This document shows, in pieces, positions 22,398 through 30,744 of a stretch of 64,000 nucleotides of DNA; positions within the stretch are counted from its first letter, which is position 1, and every line of letters starts with the position of its first letter. The translations under genes were made by a program, and so were the position numbers. The notes under the pieces were generated by a model. That model searched no databases. It was given only the letters and a program-made list of their open reading frames with translations, and was not told the origin of the DNA. The DNA is from Bacillota bacterium (GTDB lineage: Bacteria; Bacillota; Clostridia; Christensenellales; Aristaeellaceae), in NCBI GenBank assembly GCA_023404345.1, contig JAEYCB010000048.1:1-64000 (forward strand), read 5' to 3'.

Positions 22398-23969
22398 TCA
22401 GGCCTCCTCAATCATCGGGAGATAAAGCATCGCAAGCATGCACGGAATGCATACGGCCATGGAGCACTGGAAAAACCGCGCGTCGTCGCCGCATAGAAGC
22501 AACATGGTGCCAAGATCGTAGCACAGCACGGGCAGCGCCAGCGCCAGCACGTCCACACCACGGCGGCGCAGCGCCCACAGCGTCACAAGCAACAGAAGCA
22601 AGAGCTGTACCCCGATGTTTTCCGTAAGCCACTGCACCGGCGCCCACTTTAGCGGCGCGTCGATCACGGCCAGCGCCGCTTGCCCCAGGCGGTTGAGTGT
22701 TTCCCGGCCATACAGCGGCAGATCGCCGGAGTTGCTCACGGTTTCATAGCCGCGATTTTCGCCGGTCACGTCCCAAACCAGGCCGGTCACACCGTTGACT
22801 GTCTCAAAGGCCAAGCGCGGCTCAGCCAGCGCGGCACGGCCCGCCATGGACAGGATGTCCGTCACGGGACGGCTGGCGATCAGCTCGCGGTCATAGGTGA
22901 ATTTGATGCTGTTGTAGCGATGAAGCTGATAAGTGTTTTCCCATTCCCCGTCCGCGGCCAGACTGGCAAGGAATGCGGACGTTTCATCGTCCAGCGCCTC
23001 GGGCGCCTGCATGCGGATATCCCAGAGGATGGTCATGGGAATACCCACGCTCTCTTCGGTGGTATTGTCGGGATAGACCACGTCCAGCGCGCCATAGAGC
23101 GGCCCCCGCACCAAAGCCAGTGCCAGCACCGCCACGCCAGCGGCAAGCGCCGCGCCCCTGCGGCCCCATGGAAAGCACAAAAGCGCGCATATCAGCAAGG
23201 GCAGTGTCCATAGAATGGCATTGTGGCGCAAAAGCGTGGCCGCTGCCAGTGCCAGACCAAAGGAAACGGCATTGCTCGGGCGTTTCAGCCATGCGCCCCG
23301 CGTATGCAGCAGCTGGATGGTCTGTGCCGCAAGCACCAGCACGGCAGTGGTCATGGCGCTGTCCTTGCCCAGGTACATCAGCGTATTTCGCACGGGGAGC
23401 GATGCGCACACCAGCGCATGCGCGCCCAGCGCCAGCCAGGCGGGCACGCCACGGCGATGAAGCGTGGCGGTCAGATAAGCCATAGCCGCCGAAAAAGCGG
23501 CAATCTGTACGCACACCACAAAAGGATAGCTGTCCCACACCCGCGTAACCATCCAGATCAGCAGCGTATGAAAAACGGGATGCCAGTTGTTAAACTCGCC
23601 GGAATGAGCCTGCCGCCACTGGTTGGACGCGTCATAGCTGACGCCTCCGGGCCAACAGGCCGCAAACGCACAGCCAAAGATGACCGCAGAAACAGCCAGC
23701 GCCGCCCAAAAGACGCGACGCCCGCGGCCAGCCTGCGGCGCGGGCGAAAACTGAGCCAGCCGATCGCATCCATACGGCAGCAAGCGGCACAGCGCTGCGC
23801 TAAGCGCGGCAAACACGCACAGGGCCGCCACGGTCTGTACGCCTCCGCTCAAAAAGCCGCTCTGGCTCAGATAGGTTACATAGGCGATATACAGGGAAAG
23901 ACACACCGTGCAGGCACCGAACCACACGCGGTGCGCCCGGGATTGCCAGACGGTTTTGCATTTCTTCAT
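22398..23969 (-). CDS. DUF6020-like polytopic membrane protein
   Basis: A 523-residue protein with about twelve membrane helices. After the second helix pair it has PGGVSYDASNQWRQAHSGEF and NNWHPVFHTLLIWM, an acidic-then-His loop typical of GT-C fold glycosyltransferase-like proteins (DUF6020). A large outside loop near residues 330-440 includes RHNAILWTLPLL and ends before the last three helices. Start 23969 follows AAGGGGAT; upstream in-frame sequence lies inside the lysC gene. Function is unknown; cell-surface glycan transfer is a reasonable guess. Confidence 0.7.
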   Translation of the reverse strand: MKKCKTVWQSRAHRVWFGACTVCLSLYIAYVTYLSQSGFLSGGVQTVAALCVFAALSAALCRLLPYGCDRLAQFSPAPQAGRGRRVFWAALAVSAVIFGCAFAACWPGGVSYDASNQWRQAHSGEFNNWHPVFHTLLIWMVTRVWDSYPFVVCVQIAAFSAAMAYLTATLHRRGVPAWLALGAHALVCASLPVRNTLMYLGKDSAMTTAVLVLAAQTIQLLHTRGAWLKRPSNAVSFGLALAAATLLRHNAILWTLPLLICALLCFPWGRRGAALAAGVAVLALALVRGPLYGALDVVYPDNTTEESVGIPMTILWDIRMQAPEALDDETSAFLASLAADGEWENTYQLHRYNSIKFTYDRELIASRPVTDILSMAGRAALAEPRLAFETVNGVTGLVWDVTGENRGYETVSNSGDLPLYGRETLNRLGQAALAVIDAPLKWAPVQWLTENIGVQLLLLLLVTLWALRRRGVDVLALALPVLCYDLGTMLLLCGDDARFFQCSMAVCIPCMLAMLYLPMIEEA

Positions 23970-24003
23970 GCGGCCATCCCCTTCATCTTTTGCACGGGTG
24001 CGC

Positions 24004-25335
24004 TTACCGCTGCTCCGCGCCGCCCACGAACTCGTGGTAGATGGCACGGATGGCGGGCTGGAAATCGCCGCTGTCCACGCCCACCAGAATGCTCAGCTCG
24101 CTGCTGCCCTGGTCGATCATGCGCACGTTGACATGCTCACGGCTGAGCGCCGAAAACAGCCTTGCGGCAGTGCCCGGATTGTGGATCATGCCGCGGCCCA
24201 CCGTGGCGATAATGCCCATGTTGTCGTGGATGGTTACGGTATCCGGTTCGGTCAGTTCCATGATGCGCTTGACCACGCGATCGCGCACAGGCGCGAGCTC
24301 CGCCGTGGAGAGCACCACGCACATGGTATCGATCCCCGTGGGCAGATGTTCAAAGGAAAGACCGTTTTCCTCCACGGCCTGCAAAACGCGGCGTCCGAAG
24401 CCGTGCTCGCTGTTCATCATGGCCTTTTCCACGGAGATCACGCTGAAGCCCAGCTTGCCCGCGATGCCCGTGATGACATAAGGATTGGCCTCCTCCACCG
24501 ACCCATGGGTAATCATGGTGCCGCGCTCGGAGGGGGCGTTGGTGTTACGGATGTTGGTGGGAATGCCCGCCCGGTGCACGGGAAACACGCTGTCCTCGTG
24601 CAGCACGGTCGCGCCCATGTAGGACAGCTCCCGCAGTTCACGGTAGGTGATGCTGCGAATTGCGCGCGCATCAGGCACCACATGCGGATCGGCCATCAGA
24701 AAGCCGCTCACATCGGTCCAGTTTTCATACATATCGGCGTAGGCCGCACGCGCCACAATGGCGCCGGACACATCGCTGCCTCCACGGGAGAACGTGCGGA
24801 TGCGCCCGTCCGCACCGCTGCCGTAAAAGCCCGGAATCACCGCCCGGTCTGTGCGCGCAAGCACAGCGGACAGCGTGGTATTGGTGCGCTCGCTGTCAAA
24901 TGCCCCGTCCTCGGAGAAAAAGATGAAGTCCTTGGGGTCCAGAAAATGATAGCCCAAATAATCCGCCAGAAGCAGGCCATTCAAAAATTCTCCGCGGCTT
25001 GCGCAATAATCTTCGCTGGCCCCGGCAAGGATATCGCGTTCAATTTCATCCAGATGAGATGCAATATCCACCTTCAACCCCAGTTCGGATGCGATGGATA
25101 CAAAACGGTCCCGAACCTGCGAAAACGCGGGCATGAAATCCTTGCCCTCACGATGGAGACGGTAGGTGCGGTAGAGCAGGTCCGTCACCTTTTCGTCGCC
25201 GTCAAAACGCTTTCCCGGGGCGCTGGGCACCACGTAGCAGCGCCGTGCGTCCATTTCAATAATTTGCCTGACCTTTACAAACTGGCCCGCATCCGAAAGC
25301 GAGCTGCCGCCGAATTTGGCCACGATCTTTCCCAT
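24004..25335 (-). CDS. lysC: Aspartate kinase
   Basis: First enzyme of the aspartate pathway (Lys, Met, Thr). At 443 residues with KFGGSSLSDAGQF at the start (ATP site), SRGEFLNGLLLADYLGY, GRIRTFSRGGSDVSGAIVAR and two C-terminal ACT domains (FSVISVEKAMMN and ARLFSALSREHVNVRMIDQG). GGGAGGGAAC precedes the ATG. It is not next to other pathway genes. The ACT pair suggests feedback control by an amino acid. No lysine riboswitch was seen in the short upstream gap. Confidence 0.95.
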   Translation of the reverse strand: MGKIVAKFGGSSLSDAGQFVKVRQIIEMDARRCYVVPSAPGKRFDGDEKVTDLLYRTYRLHREGKDFMPAFSQVRDRFVSIASELGLKVDIASHLDEIERDILAGASEDYCASRGEFLNGLLLADYLGYHFLDPKDFIFFSEDGAFDSERTNTTLSAVLARTDRAVIPGFYGSGADGRIRTFSRGGSDVSGAIVARAAYADMYENWTDVSGFLMADPHVVPDARAIRSITYRELRELSYMGATVLHEDSVFPVHRAGIPTNIRNTNAPSERGTMITHGSVEEANPYVITGIAGKLGFSVISVEKAMMNSEHGFGRRVLQAVEENGLSFEHLPTGIDTMCVVLSTAELAPVRDRVVKRIMELTEPDTVTIHDNMGIIATVGRGMIHNPGTAARLFSALSREHVNVRMIDQGSSELSILVGVDSGDFQPAIRAIYHEFVGGAEQR

Positions 25336-25446
25336 GGTCGATGTTCCCTCCCGGCCGTTAGGAGGCTCAAAGTCCTCACAAAGATATATTCTATACGAAA
25401 GCGGGTATCAAAGTCAATCCCCGGTCCCGTTTCCGGCTGCATGACA

Positions 25447-25484
25447 AAAAACCATCCCAGGGCCCTTCGATCCGGGATGGTTCA
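25447..25484 (-). terminator. Terminator of the GNAT-ireB operon
   Basis: On the minus strand AACCATCCC (25474-25482) pairs with GGGATGGTT (25450-25459 region), followed by a T-rich run. It lies about 30 bases after the GNAT stop. Confidence 0.8.
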
Positions 25485-25511
25485 GAATATGCGGATGGAC
25501 AGCGCGCGGTG

Positions 25512-26057
25512 TCAAGCACGGGCCTCATATTCCTCCCTGAGGATGCTGAGAATGCCCACATCGCAAAAGCGTCCGTCGGTGAAAAAGGCATGGCGTTTCA
25601 CGCCTTCCTGCACAAAGCCGGCCTTCTGGTAGCACTGGCGCGCAGCGTGGTTTTCCATGTGGACCTCCATCTCCAACCGCTCCAGGCCCAGGGTGTGAAA
25701 GGCGAAGTGCTGCATCAGCTTCAGCGCCTCCCGGCCCAGACCCTGACCGCGATCCGCTGCGCTGCCGATGACCATGCCCAATTCGCCGCACCGAAGCCGC
25801 CAGTCCACGCGAAACATGTCCAGCTGCCCGATATAGTGCTCGTCGCTGCGGTCCGCAATGACGAAGTTGTAGGCGTTATGGCTGCTTTGCAGCATCCGGG
25901 AGAGAAACTCCTCGCTGTCCACCATGGTCTGCGGAGGCCAAAAGCGGGTGGACAGGTAGCGGGTGGTTTCGGCATCATTGACCCATTTGCGGATGTCTCC
26001 GATGTCGTCGGCCCTATATTCGCGCAGCATTACACGTTCGCCCAACAGCCTCGGCAT
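25512..26057 (-). CDS. GNAT-family N-acetyltransferase (RimJ/RimL-like)
   Basis: A 181-residue acetyltransferase. ERVMLREYRADDIGDIRKWV is the usual N-terminal strand of RimJ/RimL-type GNATs; the acetyl-CoA loop is RGQGLGREALKLMQHFAFHT and the C-terminal YQKAGFVQEGVKRHAFF is typical. GAGGAG precedes the ATG and overlaps the end of the DUF1292 gene. Target is unknown. It closes the operon ireB-ruvX-yrzB-GNAT. Confidence 0.9.
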   Translation of the reverse strand: MPRLLGERVMLREYRADDIGDIRKWVNDAETTRYLSTRFWPPQTMVDSEEFLSRMLQSSHNAYNFVIADRSDEHYIGQLDMFRVDWRLRCGELGMVIGSAADRGQGLGREALKLMQHFAFHTLGLERLEMEVHMENHAARQCYQKAGFVQEGVKRHAFFTDGRFCDVGILSILREEYEARA

Positions 26058-26060
26058 GCG

Positions 26061-26387
26061 TTACTCCTCGTCCCCGTCGTCCAGGTCGATGGCTTCCATC
26101 TCAAGCGCCGCGGCCTCGTCCTCTTCCTCCATGGCGGCCATGCACTTGTCGAACACGGCATTGAATTCCGCCTCATCCTCGATGGTGGCGTATACGTCCT
26201 CATCGCTCTCCTCATCGCGGACGATTTTAAGGATAATGGCCTCGCCTTCCTTGCAGTCGTCAGTGTCCTCCGTCGCCTCAAGGACTACATAATAATTGCC
26301 CTCATGCTCGATGGTCATAAGGTGCTCAAAGTTGACGTCCTTGCCGTTTTCATCCTGGAGCTGAACCAAGTTGTCATTCTCCTGCAT
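26061..26387 (-). CDS. yrzB: DUF1292 family acidic protein (YrzB-like)
   Basis: A 108-residue very acidic protein. VQLQDENGKDVNFEHLMTIE and YYVVLE followed by a Glu/Asp-rich stretch are the DUF1292 pattern. Start 26387 follows GAGGAATAATC. The order ireB, ruvX, yrzB is conserved in Bacillota, usually after alaS. Function unknown. Confidence 0.9.
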   Translation of the reverse strand: MQENDNLVQLQDENGKDVNFEHLMTIEHEGNYYVVLEATEDTDDCKEGEAIILKIVRDEESDEDVYATIEDEAEFNAVFDKCMAAMEEEDEAAALEMEAIDLDDGDEE

Positions 26388-26389
26388 GA

Positions 26390-26818
26390 TTATTCCTCTT
26401 TCTGCCGGCTCTGTGAGGCCAGCCATTGTTCCAGTATAACAGTAGCGGCCAGCTTATCCACGTGCCGCCTGCGGTCCGCCCTGCGCACGCCGGAATCGAT
26501 GAGCACAGCCTCGGCCGTTACGGTAGTTAGCCGCTCATCCTGATAGTGGACCGTCAGGCCCGCCTTTTCCAGCACCGCGCCAAAATCCCTGACCTTTTGC
26601 GCCTGGGGCCCCATGCTGCCATCCATGTTCAGCGGCAGGCCCAGCAGCACACTTTCGCATCCCATACGCTGGCAAAGCTCCGCCATATGCCGGCTGTCCG
26701 GGCCATAGCCCACCCGGCGGTACACCTCCAGCGGCTGGGCGATGGTGCCCGTGGGATCGCTCACGGCCACGCCGATACGCACATCGCCCACATCCAGCGC
26801 CAGAATCCGTCCTGCCAT
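26390..26818 (-). CDS. ruvX: RuvX/YqgF RNase H-like nuclease
   Basis: A 142-residue putative Holliday junction resolvase that also acts in 16S rRNA 5' end processing. RILALDVGDVRIGVAVSDPT holds the first acidic residue, LLGLPLNMDGSMGPQA and YQDERLTTVTAEAVLI the others of the RNase H-like active site. Start 26818 (MAGRILAL) overlaps the end of ireB. Length is typical. Confidence 0.93.
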   Translation of the reverse strand: MAGRILALDVGDVRIGVAVSDPTGTIAQPLEVYRRVGYGPDSRHMAELCQRMGCESVLLGLPLNMDGSMGPQAQKVRDFGAVLEKAGLTVHYQDERLTTVTAEAVLIDSGVRRADRRRHVDKLAATVILEQWLASQSRQKEE

Positions 26819-26819
26819 A

Positions 26820-27080
26820 TCAGCTGTCCAGTCCCTGCAAATAAACCCTGACCAGTTCTTCCATGATCTCATCACGCTCCAGGCGGCAGATCATGCTGCG
26901 GGCCTGGCCATAGCTGGTGATATAGGTCGGATCGCCTGAAATCAGGTAACCCACCAGCTGAGTCACAGGGTCGTAGCCCTTGGCCTGCAAGGCGCGGTAT
27001 ACATGCGAAAGGATGGTGCTGGCGTCGTTGCCTCCCTCCACGACGGGCGAAAACTTCGTCGTTCCATTCATTTCGTTCAT
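26820..27080 (-). CDS. ireB: IreB family regulatory phosphoprotein
   Basis: An 86-residue protein of the IreB (UPF0297/YrzL) family. STILSHVYRALQAKGYDPVT, QLVGYLISGDPTYITSYGQA and ELVRVYLQGL are highly conserved in the family. In Enterococcus it is phosphorylated on N-terminal Thr by the kinase IreK and tunes cell-wall stress responses; two Thr (residues 7-8) are present here. GGAGGAGG precedes the start. Confidence 0.95.
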   Translation of the reverse strand: MNEMNGTTKFSPVVEGGNDASTILSHVYRALQAKGYDPVTQLVGYLISGDPTYITSYGQARSMICRLERDEIMEELVRVYLQGLDS

Positions 27081-27177
27081 AAGCCGGTTCCTCCTCCTTC
27101 AGAGGTGATACAAAAGTAATTATACACCAACTTCCTGTCTTTGCAAAGCATTTCTTGGTTTTTAATCCGTTTCTAAG

Positions 27178-28224
27178 CTAGGGTTGACCAATGTCTCCCG
27201 TCTGCCGCAAACCGATCACCCGCAGCGCGGCGCGGACGCATAAAAGCAGTGGCACGGACAGCAGAATTCCCCCGATACCGCCCGCCGCGCCTCCCAGCAT
27301 CACGCACAGCACCACTGCCACGGGATGCAGGCGGGTGGCGTCGCTCATTAGCTGGGGCGACAGCATGCCCCCCTCCAGTTGCTGCACCACAATCACCACG
27401 CCCAGCGCCCACAGCGTGCGCGCCAGCCCTCCGGGCAGGGAAAACAGCGCCACCAGTACTCCGCCCAGAAAGGGGCCCACATAGGGAATCAGCTCCAGAA
27501 TACCCATGATCACGCCCAGCAAAAGCCAGGCAGGCACCCCGCAAAACAACAGGCCCAGGGCCGTAAGTCCGCCCACAACGGCTGATACCATCAGCTGTCC
27601 GCGCAGGTAACCCGCCGTTTCCCGGCGCATCTCACGCAGAATTTGAACAATCACGTTCCTTTTCTCCACCGGCATCAGCGACAGCAGCCATTGGCCGATC
27701 TTCCTGCGGTCGCGCAGAAAATAAAAGCCAAAAACGGGCGCAAGCATCCATTTGCCAAGGCTCCCCGCCACGCCGCCTACCCATGCCATGGCCGCGGGCG
27801 CGGCGGCGCTGAGTGCCTCTTCGCCCCGGCTGAGCAGCGATCCTCTCAGCTCCCCTTCCAGCGTGATACCGTTCTCCGCCAACCAGCCCTGCGCCCGCAC
27901 CAGCCATTCCTCTGCCGCATTGTAAATGACCGGCAGCATCGCAATCAGCTGCCTGCCCTGACGAATCAGCGCAGGCGCGAGCAGCAAAAGCGATACCAGC
28001 AGCAGCGCACTCAGGCTGGCCATGGACAGCGTAGCGGCTGTGGCAGGTGAAAAACGCTTTTCCAACCGCTTCATCACCGGCAGTGCCGCGAGCGCCACCA
28101 GCATGCCAAAAAACAGCTGAACCACAGCCTGCCAGATCAGATCTCGCGCCCAAAAGGCCACCGCCAACACCGCCGCCAGCCACAGGACGCGCACGTGCAC
28201 GTAGCGTTCGCCTTTTTGCTGCAT
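27178..28224 (-). CDS. AI-2E family membrane transporter
   Basis: A 348-residue protein with seven to eight membrane helices. The pattern is that of the PF01594 AI-2E/YtvI family: a Gly/Pro-rich LELIPYVGPFLGGVLVALF, EGGMLSPQLMSDATRLHPVA, then GGAAGGIGGILLSVPLLLCV. Members have been linked to autoinducer or ion efflux, and YtvI to sporulation, so no firm substrate. AAAGGAGCGG precedes the ATG. Confidence 0.88.
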   Translation of the reverse strand: MQQKGERYVHVRVLWLAAVLAVAFWARDLIWQAVVQLFFGMLVALAALPVMKRLEKRFSPATAATLSMASLSALLLVSLLLLAPALIRQGRQLIAMLPVIYNAAEEWLVRAQGWLAENGITLEGELRGSLLSRGEEALSAAAPAAMAWVGGVAGSLGKWMLAPVFGFYFLRDRRKIGQWLLSLMPVEKRNVIVQILREMRRETAGYLRGQLMVSAVVGGLTALGLLFCGVPAWLLLGVIMGILELIPYVGPFLGGVLVALFSLPGGLARTLWALGVVIVVQQLEGGMLSPQLMSDATRLHPVAVVLCVMLGGAAGGIGGILLSVPLLLCVRAALRVIGLRQTGDIGQP

Positions 28225-28254
28225 AGGGCCGCTCCTTTCCGCAAAACCTGTGCA

Positions 28255-28282
28255 GGCGGCGCCTGCTTCTTCAGGCGCCGCC
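28255..28282. terminator. 11-bp perfect hairpin after the YtxH-like gene
   Basis: GGCGGCGCCTG (28255-28265) pairs with CAGGCGCCGCC (28272-28282). It lies between the YtxH-like gene and the transporter on the minus strand. There is no strong T-run, so it may be an attenuator or mRNA end signal. Confidence 0.5.
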
Positions 28283-28290
28283 CGAAAGGT

Positions 28291-28434
28291 TTACCACATT
28301 TTGGCCATTCTGACCAGCTTGTCCATCTGCTTCTGCGCCTGTTTTTTGAGCTTCTGGTTACCGGGCATCAGCATCGCGCCTGCACCTACCGCAAAGCCGA
28401 TTGCACCTGCCGCCGCCGTTTTGAGCATGCTCAT
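28291..28434 (-). CDS. YtxH-like small protein
   Basis: A 47-residue protein: a Gly/Ala-rich N-terminal helix (TAAAGAIGFAVGAGAMLM) and a Lys-rich tail (LKKQAQKQMDKLVRMAK). This layout resembles YtxH-type membrane-associated proteins. Start at 28434 has GGAGG 7 bases upstream and overlaps the end of the PRC-barrel gene. Confidence 0.6.
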   Translation of the reverse strand: MSMLKTAAAGAIGFAVGAGAMLMPGNQKLKKQAQKQMDKLVRMAKMW

Positions 28435-28916
28435 CCGCCGTCCTCCTCTCCCAATGTCCGCTTGAGCTGCGCCCATGTCAGGAGCCTTGGCACCACGACC
28501 TCGCCCTCCCGTGCATCACCATCCACACGGTACTGCGCTGCGTAGGCGCGTTTGCCCAGCAGCCGGTAGAGCGGTCCGGGGCTCAATTCCAGCGCCTCCA
28601 GCCGAAGCGAGTCCCCATGAATGATCACATCGGTCACCTCGCCCACGCACTCTCCCGTCGTCAGGAATGCGCGCCCCAGACTGCCCGGCTGCCCATCCGG
28701 AACAGGACCCGGCTTCTGTCTGATGAGCACGCACCGGTTCCCCACCACTGCAATGCCATCAATGGAAACCCATTTTGCAGCTCCGATGCCCTTGCGCACC
28801 ACCACGCCGCTCAGTCTGCGCGCACGCGCATCCGGCACGGCGCGTTCCACGTACCCCAGCTGCCGGTCTTGCCATATCACGGGCAGGCCTACCATGCGGT
28901 TCAGGCTCGTCAGCAT
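28431..28916 (-). CDS. PRC-barrel domain protein
   Basis: A 161-residue protein with two PRC-barrel-like halves. MLTSLNRMVGLPVIWQDRQL and GYVERAVPDARARRLSGVVV are the first; LGRAFLTTGECVGEVTDVII followed by LEALELSPGPLYRLLGKR the second, much like YlmC/YmxH-type sporulation proteins. Start 28916 follows GGAGACGAAGG; longer in-frame starts have none. The 347 bases upstream (28917-29263) hold no gene I can support, only a hairpin at 29217-29238. Confidence 0.75.
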   Translation of the reverse strand: MLTSLNRMVGLPVIWQDRQLGYVERAVPDARARRLSGVVVRKGIGAAKWVSIDGIAVVGNRCVLIRQKPGPVPDGQPGSLGRAFLTTGECVGEVTDVIIHGDSLRLEALELSPGPLYRLLGKRAYAAQYRVDGDAREGEVVVPRLLTWAQLKRTLGEEDGG

Positions 28917-29263
28917 GCCTTCGTCTCCTTTCCACAGGCGTACCGCTATGTTGCCCGATTGGGACAGGCGTGCTGCAAACAATGCCTGCCAGAACCGGAA
29001 AGCCGCACGAAGGGATACCATTTTTTCAGATGCTATTCTGGAAAATTCGGCCAGTCCAAAGCGCATGCAGCGCACTGTCTGCGCAGGATGAGCTCATGCA
29101 TGTTTCCAGTCATATCCAAAGATATGCCGTTTCAGCTTTTGTTTTCCTGATATTGGATGGATGAAAGGCCCCGTTGTGGAAGGGAAGGCCCGCGTTGGTT
29201 CGTCAAATGAGAGAACGGCAAGGGGCAACCCCTTGGCCAAAACAAAAAGGAGGTATCCCGATT

Positions 29264-30214
29264 ATGCAAAAGACCCCTCTCTACAAAAGATGCCTCCCGG
29301 TGCTGGCGCTGATTCTGGCGCTGATGCTACCGCTGGTTTCGCTGGCCGAGGTCAGCAAGGTCGTCAAAGGCGGCGCGCTGAACATGCGCGCAGAACCCTC
29401 CCTGTCGGCGCAGGTGCTCAGGCAGTACCCCACCGGCACGTGGATGACGGTCCTTGAGGACATGGGCGAATGGAGCAAGGTGCGCGTAAACGGTCTGGAA
29501 GGCTATGTGATGAGCAAGTATCTTTCCGACACGTCCAGCGACAGCACGCTGTATGTGCGCACCAACACCGGCCGCGGCCTGAACCTGCGTGACATGCCCA
29601 GCCTGGAAGGCAACATCATCACCAGCTTTAAGCCCGGCACGGCGGTGACCGTCCTGCTGCACGGCAACGGCTGGTACAAGGTGAGTGTGCAGGGCATGAC
29701 CGGCTACATGGCCAGCCAGTACCTCAGCGCCTCCCAGAGCAGCGGCGGCGGTGGCTCCACCAGCGGCTATCCCAAGACCGGTGTGGTCAACAACCCCGGC
29801 GCCAATCAGGTGCTCCTGCTGCGCGAAACCGCCAGCACGGACGCCCGCGTCCTGGGCTACTACCGCAACGGCACCAGCGTGCAGCTGCTGGGTGAAAGCG
29901 GCAGCTTCTACAAGGTGACGGTGGACGGCAAGAACGGCTACATGATGAAGAAATTCATCAAGGCGACCGGTTCTTTCTCCGGCGGCGGCAGCTCCACGCT
30001 GCCCGCAACTCCCTTCACCGCCAAGCTGGTGAACCCCAATGGCAACCACATCGTTAACTTCCGCACGGCTCCTGGCCTGAACTCGCCGATCATCAAGGCG
30101 TATCCCGTGGGCACGGAGATCACCGTCCAGCAGGTGGGCGATGTGTGGTGCAAGGCCGAAATCGACGGCGTGACCGGCTATGTGAGCCGCTACTTCTTCC
30201 AGGCCGTCAAGTAA
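29264..30214 (+). CDS. Secreted protein with four SH3b domains
   Basis: A 316-residue exported protein. Signal peptide at residues 1-28 (hydrophobic core LALILALMLPLVSLA). Four bacterial SH3 domains follow, at about 29-86, 92-152, 172-238 and 250-316, each with the pattern LN(F/M)R..PS......G. and a final GYV or GYM (NGLEGYVMSKYLS, QGMTGYMASQYLS, DGKNGYMMKKFIK, DGVTGYVSRYFFQ). A Gly/Ser linker separates domains 2 and 3. Such proteins bind peptidoglycan and are often linked to hydrolases; no catalytic domain is present. AAGGAGG precedes the ATG. Confidence 0.9.
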   Translation: MQKTPLYKRCLPVLALILALMLPLVSLAEVSKVVKGGALNMRAEPSLSAQVLRQYPTGTWMTVLEDMGEWSKVRVNGLEGYVMSKYLSDTSSDSTLYVRTNTGRGLNLRDMPSLEGNIITSFKPGTAVTVLLHGNGWYKVSVQGMTGYMASQYLSASQSSGGGGSTSGYPKTGVVNNPGANQVLLLRETASTDARVLGYYRNGTSVQLLGESGSFYKVTVDGKNGYMMKKFIKATGSFSGGGSSTLPATPFTAKLVNPNGNHIVNFRTAPGLNSPIIKAYPVGTEITVQQVGDVWCKAEIDGVTGYVSRYFFQAVK

Positions 30215-30227
30215 GCCCTAACCTTAA

Positions 30228-30274
30228 CAAAAAAGGGGGCTGCCGCGCTTTTCAATCACGGCAGTCCTTTTTAT
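30228..30274 (+). terminator. Terminator of the SH3b gene
   Basis: AAGGGGGCTGCCG pairs with CGGCAGTCCTT and is followed by a T-run at about 30270, just after the SH3b stop codon. Confidence 0.8.
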
Positions 30275-30287
30275 TTGCTCCAGTTTT

Positions 30288-30728
30288 TCAGCTTTCCGTT
30301 TTCAGCAGTTCCTCCACCTGCGACTCGCCGATCACGCGCAGGCCTCGCCTGGCAAGCAGCCGGGCGCACAAGCCGTCGCCGTCCGTGAGCGTACCGGTGA
30401 ATGTTCCGTCATACACTCTGCCCAGTCCACAGGATGGGCTTCGTTCCTTGAGCAGCGCGCATCCGCAGCCACAGGCCAGCGCCAGCCTTGCAGTCTCCTG
30501 CGCCCCGCGAAGGAACGCCTGCGTCACGTCCTGCCCGTCGCGCGATACCACCCGGCCATCCCGGATTTCGGAGGGCTCGCGAGGGGTGGGCAGGCCGCCC
30601 ATCACTTCGGGGCAGACGGGAATCAGCACGTGGCGCTCCCGCAGATCATCCAAACATTCCAGACGCTGCGCGCCGCCGTCGTAGCGGCAGCGAAAGCCCA
30701 TCAGACAGGCGCTGACCAGCACGTTCAT
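30288..30728 (-). CDS. DUF523 family protein
   Basis: A 146-residue protein. The opening VLVSACLMGFRCRYDG, PVCPEVMGGLPTPREPSEIR and the Cys-rich CGCGCALLKERSPSCG are the DUF523 signature; the conserved cysteines suggest a metal or iron-sulfur site. It follows pyk by 16 bases on the same strand. GGAGGGCGAAGCG precedes the start. Function is not established. Confidence 0.9.
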   Translation of the reverse strand: MNVLVSACLMGFRCRYDGGAQRLECLDDLRERHVLIPVCPEVMGGLPTPREPSEIRDGRVVSRDGQDVTQAFLRGAQETARLALACGCGCALLKERSPSCGLGRVYDGTFTGTLTDGDGLCARLLARRGLRVIGESQVEELLKTES

Positions 30729-30744
30729 GCGCTTCGCCCTCCGC

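Noticed and set aside
25336..25446. Lysine riboswitch before aspartate kinase
   Set aside because: Only about 110 bases are available before the next terminator and no lysine-box hairpins were seen.
29327..30049. A 240-codon minus-strand frame over the SH3b gene
   Set aside because: Its repeats are the antisense image of the SH3b repeats.
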